From Pyxidicoccus trucidator (lineage in GTDB: Bacteria; Myxococcota; Myxococcia; Myxococcales; Myxococcaceae), in NCBI RefSeq assembly GCF_010894435.1, contig NZ_JAAIXZ010000018.1, positions 175,879-239,878 of the forward strand: 64,000 nucleotides of DNA, written 5' to 3'. Positions 63,801 through 64,000 of the stretch are shown in pieces. Under the pieces are notes generated by a model, which made no database searches, was not told where the DNA came from, and saw only the letters and a program-made list of their open reading frames with translations. The position numbers and the translations under genes were made by a program. Positions within the stretch are counted from its first letter, which is position 1, and each line of letters starts with the position of its first letter.

Positions 63801-64000
63801 CTTCACTCCCTCTGCCTGCGCCAGGGCGTCACCCCCTTCATGGCGCTCATCGCCGCCTTCCAGCTGCTCCTGGCTCGCTACTCCTCCCAGGACGACGTCT
63901 GCGTCGGCTTCCCCATTGCCAACCGCAACCTCCCCGCTCTCGAGGGCCTCATCGGCTTCTTCGCCAACACCCTCGTCCTGCGCTCCCGCCTGCCCCCCTC
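57801..64000 (+). CDS. Lipopeptide nonribosomal peptide synthetase, FAAL-PCP-C-A-PCP-C (3' end outside window)
   Basis: 2066 residues are in the window and the frame is still open at the end. Start ATG 57801 (another ATG at 57810); AGGA lies about 12 bases upstream. Residues 1-610: fatty acyl-AMP ligase (YTSGSTGAPKGVMLTH; RTGDLGFLKDGELF; GRLKDLIIIRG). 620-690: PCP with Ser651 in GLDSL. 708-1150: condensation domain with HHxxxDG (His843/844, Asp848). 1160-1655: adenylation domain (YTSGSTGRPKGV, NLYGPTE, YRTGDLARLL, final Lys in NGKLDRK). 1670-1745: PCP with Ser1705 in GGHSLL. From 1763: a second condensation domain (HHxxxDG at 1898-1904). My reading of the A-domain pocket is D-L-F-N-N-A-L-T-Y, which resembles Ala-type codes. 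Expected product: an N-acylated peptide starting with a fatty acid. Confidence 0.95.
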   Translation, partial: MSHMPDNRQPRTLVELLEEKASRTPEQRLFTFLEETEGEEQSLSYGGLRQRARVIGTSLQALSAPGERALLLYPPGFEYLAGFFGCLYAGLVAVPAYPPDPLRLNRTLPRLRAMIQDAQAKVVLTTSFILSLGESLFEQEPDLRHLQWIATDELPESAADSWRWPALSRDTLAFLQYTSGSTGAPKGVMLTHDNLLHNLGQIAHTFQIRADSSAVIWLPPYHDMGLIGGILEPVYTGMRTVLMSPLGFLKNPYRWLDAISRFKATVSGGPNFAFDLCVRKVTEEQRQRLDLSHWEVAFSGAEPVRPETLERFTRVFGPCGFRRKAFYPCYGLAEATLLVSGGEVSTPPVLCALSPSALEQGQAVEVSTGQPDTRMLVGCGRTLPDQELLVVEPESRTRCPPGKVGEVWVRGPSIAQGYWQKPEETERSFRARLADGGEHVYLRTGDLGFLKDGELFVTGRLKDLIIIRGRNHYPQDVELTAEQSHPALRPGCGAAFSLELEGEERLVLVQEIDVRKTGDLRAQLDCCEAAAAALRQRLAEVHEVQLHALALLEPGSIPKTSSGKIQRRACREAFLSGELRMVFRWEASERQEKARPAPAPAPAPRLTVAPAELGTEEDLQSWLVTHAAEQLRVPVSSLDPTLPLTRYGLDSLAAVELAHTFEKGLGLPIAMEQLLQGASLAQLARQFFSRRTSADEQRAPLVLQLPRNGPLPLSFAQQRLWFLDQLEPDSPRYNLPAAVRIEGALDVSALERGFQLLVARHETLRTTFHAGPHGPTQLIAPSSSFLLLQVDLRTLHPSQRDAHLRGLSSEHALRPFSLSHGPLLRASLLRLDEHLFVLLLAMHHIISDGWSMGVLVRELAALYQAERYGQPSALPALPLQYADFASWQRSSLQGHALQSQLDWWRSHLHGAPLCLQLPTDFTRPPVQTSRGAAVPVLLPPSLSDSLHSLCLRQGVTPFMALIAAFQLLLARYSSQDDVCVGFPIANRNLPALEGLIGFFANTLVLRSRLPPSSSFLQLLAHVRTAALGAYAHQDVPFDKLVEHINPQRDLSRSPLFQAMFSLQSTPIPELDGDHLQLRRLELESQTCLFDLMLSLEETATGFAGSFHYNTDLFTAATVSRMATHFLVLLEGLLAHPEQRISDVSFLTPQERHQLLDELSGTPPLSSAHCLHHLFETQVARGPDATALVAGSNRLSYRELNQRANQLAHHLRARGARPDVPVGLCLQRSADLVIGLLGILKAGAPYVPLDPAYPTERLAHCLQDAAAPILVTQDALRQLLPGSGAEIVCIDSDWDIISRESADNPRASILPSNLAYVLYTSGSTGRPKGVAIEHHSAVVFIQWALDCFSAQQLSGVLASTSICFDLSVFELFAPLSSGGTVLLADNALALPFLPAAHEVTLVNTVPSAIAELARTNALPSSAHTINLAGEPLPGSLVRALYALPSVEHVFNLYGPTEDTTYSTFTLVPRDSSAEPTIGRPISGTRAYLLDRNLNPVPRGVPGELHLSGSGLARGYLNRPELTAERFLPNPFSPQPGSRLYRTGDLARLLPDGNLEYLGRIDHQVKLRGFRIELGEIESVLLSQPGVQQAAVLAHEEVPGDKRLVAYVVAARERAFTATELRRLLREKLPDYMIPSAFVLLDALPLTPNGKLDRKALPRLEVLPPERRDFIPPSTPLEKTLAETWRELLKVDKVGAQDNFFELGGHSLLAAQVLSRIRDTLRIELPLRALFEFPTLESLARTIESALGSQQSLQAPPLLPSLPRSSPLPLSFAQQRLWVLDQLEPDSPRYNLPAAVRIEGALDVSALERSFQLLVARHETLRTTFRTGPHGPTQLIAPSSSFLLLQVDLRTLHPSQRDAHLRGLSSEHALRPFSLSHGPLLRASLLRLDEHLFVLLLAMHHIISDGWSMGVLVRELAALYQAERYGQPSALPALPLQYADFASWQRSSLQGHALQSQLDWWRSHLHGAPLCLQLPTDFTRPPVQTSRGAAVPVLLPPSLSDSLHSLCLRQGVTPFMALIAAFQLLLARYSSQDDVCVGFPIANRNLPALEGLIGFFANTLVLRSRLPP
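59926..60835 (+). repeat. Direct repeat, copy 1 (first condensation domain)
   Basis: About 910 bases align without gaps to 63091-64000 at an offset of 3165 bases. I count about seven mismatches, all in the first 180 bases; I saw none afterwards. The copy here includes the HHxxxDG motif of C1. Confidence 0.9.
63091..64000 (+). repeat. Direct repeat, copy 2 (second condensation domain, cut by window end)
   Basis: Nearly identical to 59926-60835; the repeat may continue beyond the window. It begins just after PCP2 and preserves frame (3165 is divisible by 3). Confidence 0.9.

Noticed and set aside
1..64000. tRNA, rRNA, CRISPR array, transposase or prophage genes
   Set aside because: None was recognised by eye on either strand; a tRNAscan and CRISPR search would be decisive.

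Overview
The window is about 64 kb of very GC-rich, gene-dense bacterial chromosome. It reads as a myxobacterium of the Myxococcus/Corallococcus/Pyxidicoccus type (Myxococcota). The reasons are the strong C/G third positions, the abundance of large sensor kinases (one with an N-terminal Ser/Thr-kinase-like domain), a sigma54 activator, long secreted repeat lipoproteins, and two lipid or peptide natural-product loci. The organism assignment is an inference from style; no marker gene is present.

Layout. 1-8.3 kb: the 3' end of a TPR protein, a histone-H1-like protein with a cupredoxin-like tail, a sigma54-dependent activator, an acyl-CoA dehydrogenase, a divergent LysR/GST pair, and a lipoprotein with one CxxCH motif. 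8.6-15.9 kb: a Vps62-like protein followed by a giant SpvB/FG-GAP/RHS protein, preceded by a good sigma54-type promoter with an upstream dyad. 16.2-19.9 kb: an MHS-family transporter, a small secreted protein and a Tat-exported cytokinin-dehydrogenase-like flavoprotein, the last two separated by a 42-bp perfect palindrome. 20-28.7 kb: two sensor histidine kinases, a small methyltransferase and a TetR regulator whose start codons overlap head to head. 28.8-34.9 kb: a 1718-residue kelch/Ig-like lipoprotein and a SUKH-family protein.

35.2-41.6 kb is a tight seven-gene operon (crotonyl-CoA-reductase-like MDR, membrane hexapeptide acyltransferase, two KASIII enzymes, ACP, SDR reductase, acyl-AMP ligase). 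It looks like a small fatty-acyl or polyketide-like pathway. 41.6-47.9 kb has two small membrane proteins (one with a SAF domain), a secreted C39-like peptidase and a translationally coupled three-gene phosphorelay. 48.1-52.4 kb is a four-gene redox operon around a Dyp-type peroxidase.

52.6-64 kb (continuing past the window) is the start of a probable lipopeptide gene cluster. One arm is acyl-AMP ligase, ACP and amidohydrolase. The divergent arm is a reductase/alpha-beta-hydrolase fusion with a cysteine in the nucleophile position, followed by an NRPS that begins FAAL-PCP-C-A-PCP-C. The two condensation domains are almost identical at the DNA level, pointing to recent duplication or gene conversion. 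No rRNA, tRNA, CRISPR array, transposase or phage gene was seen.
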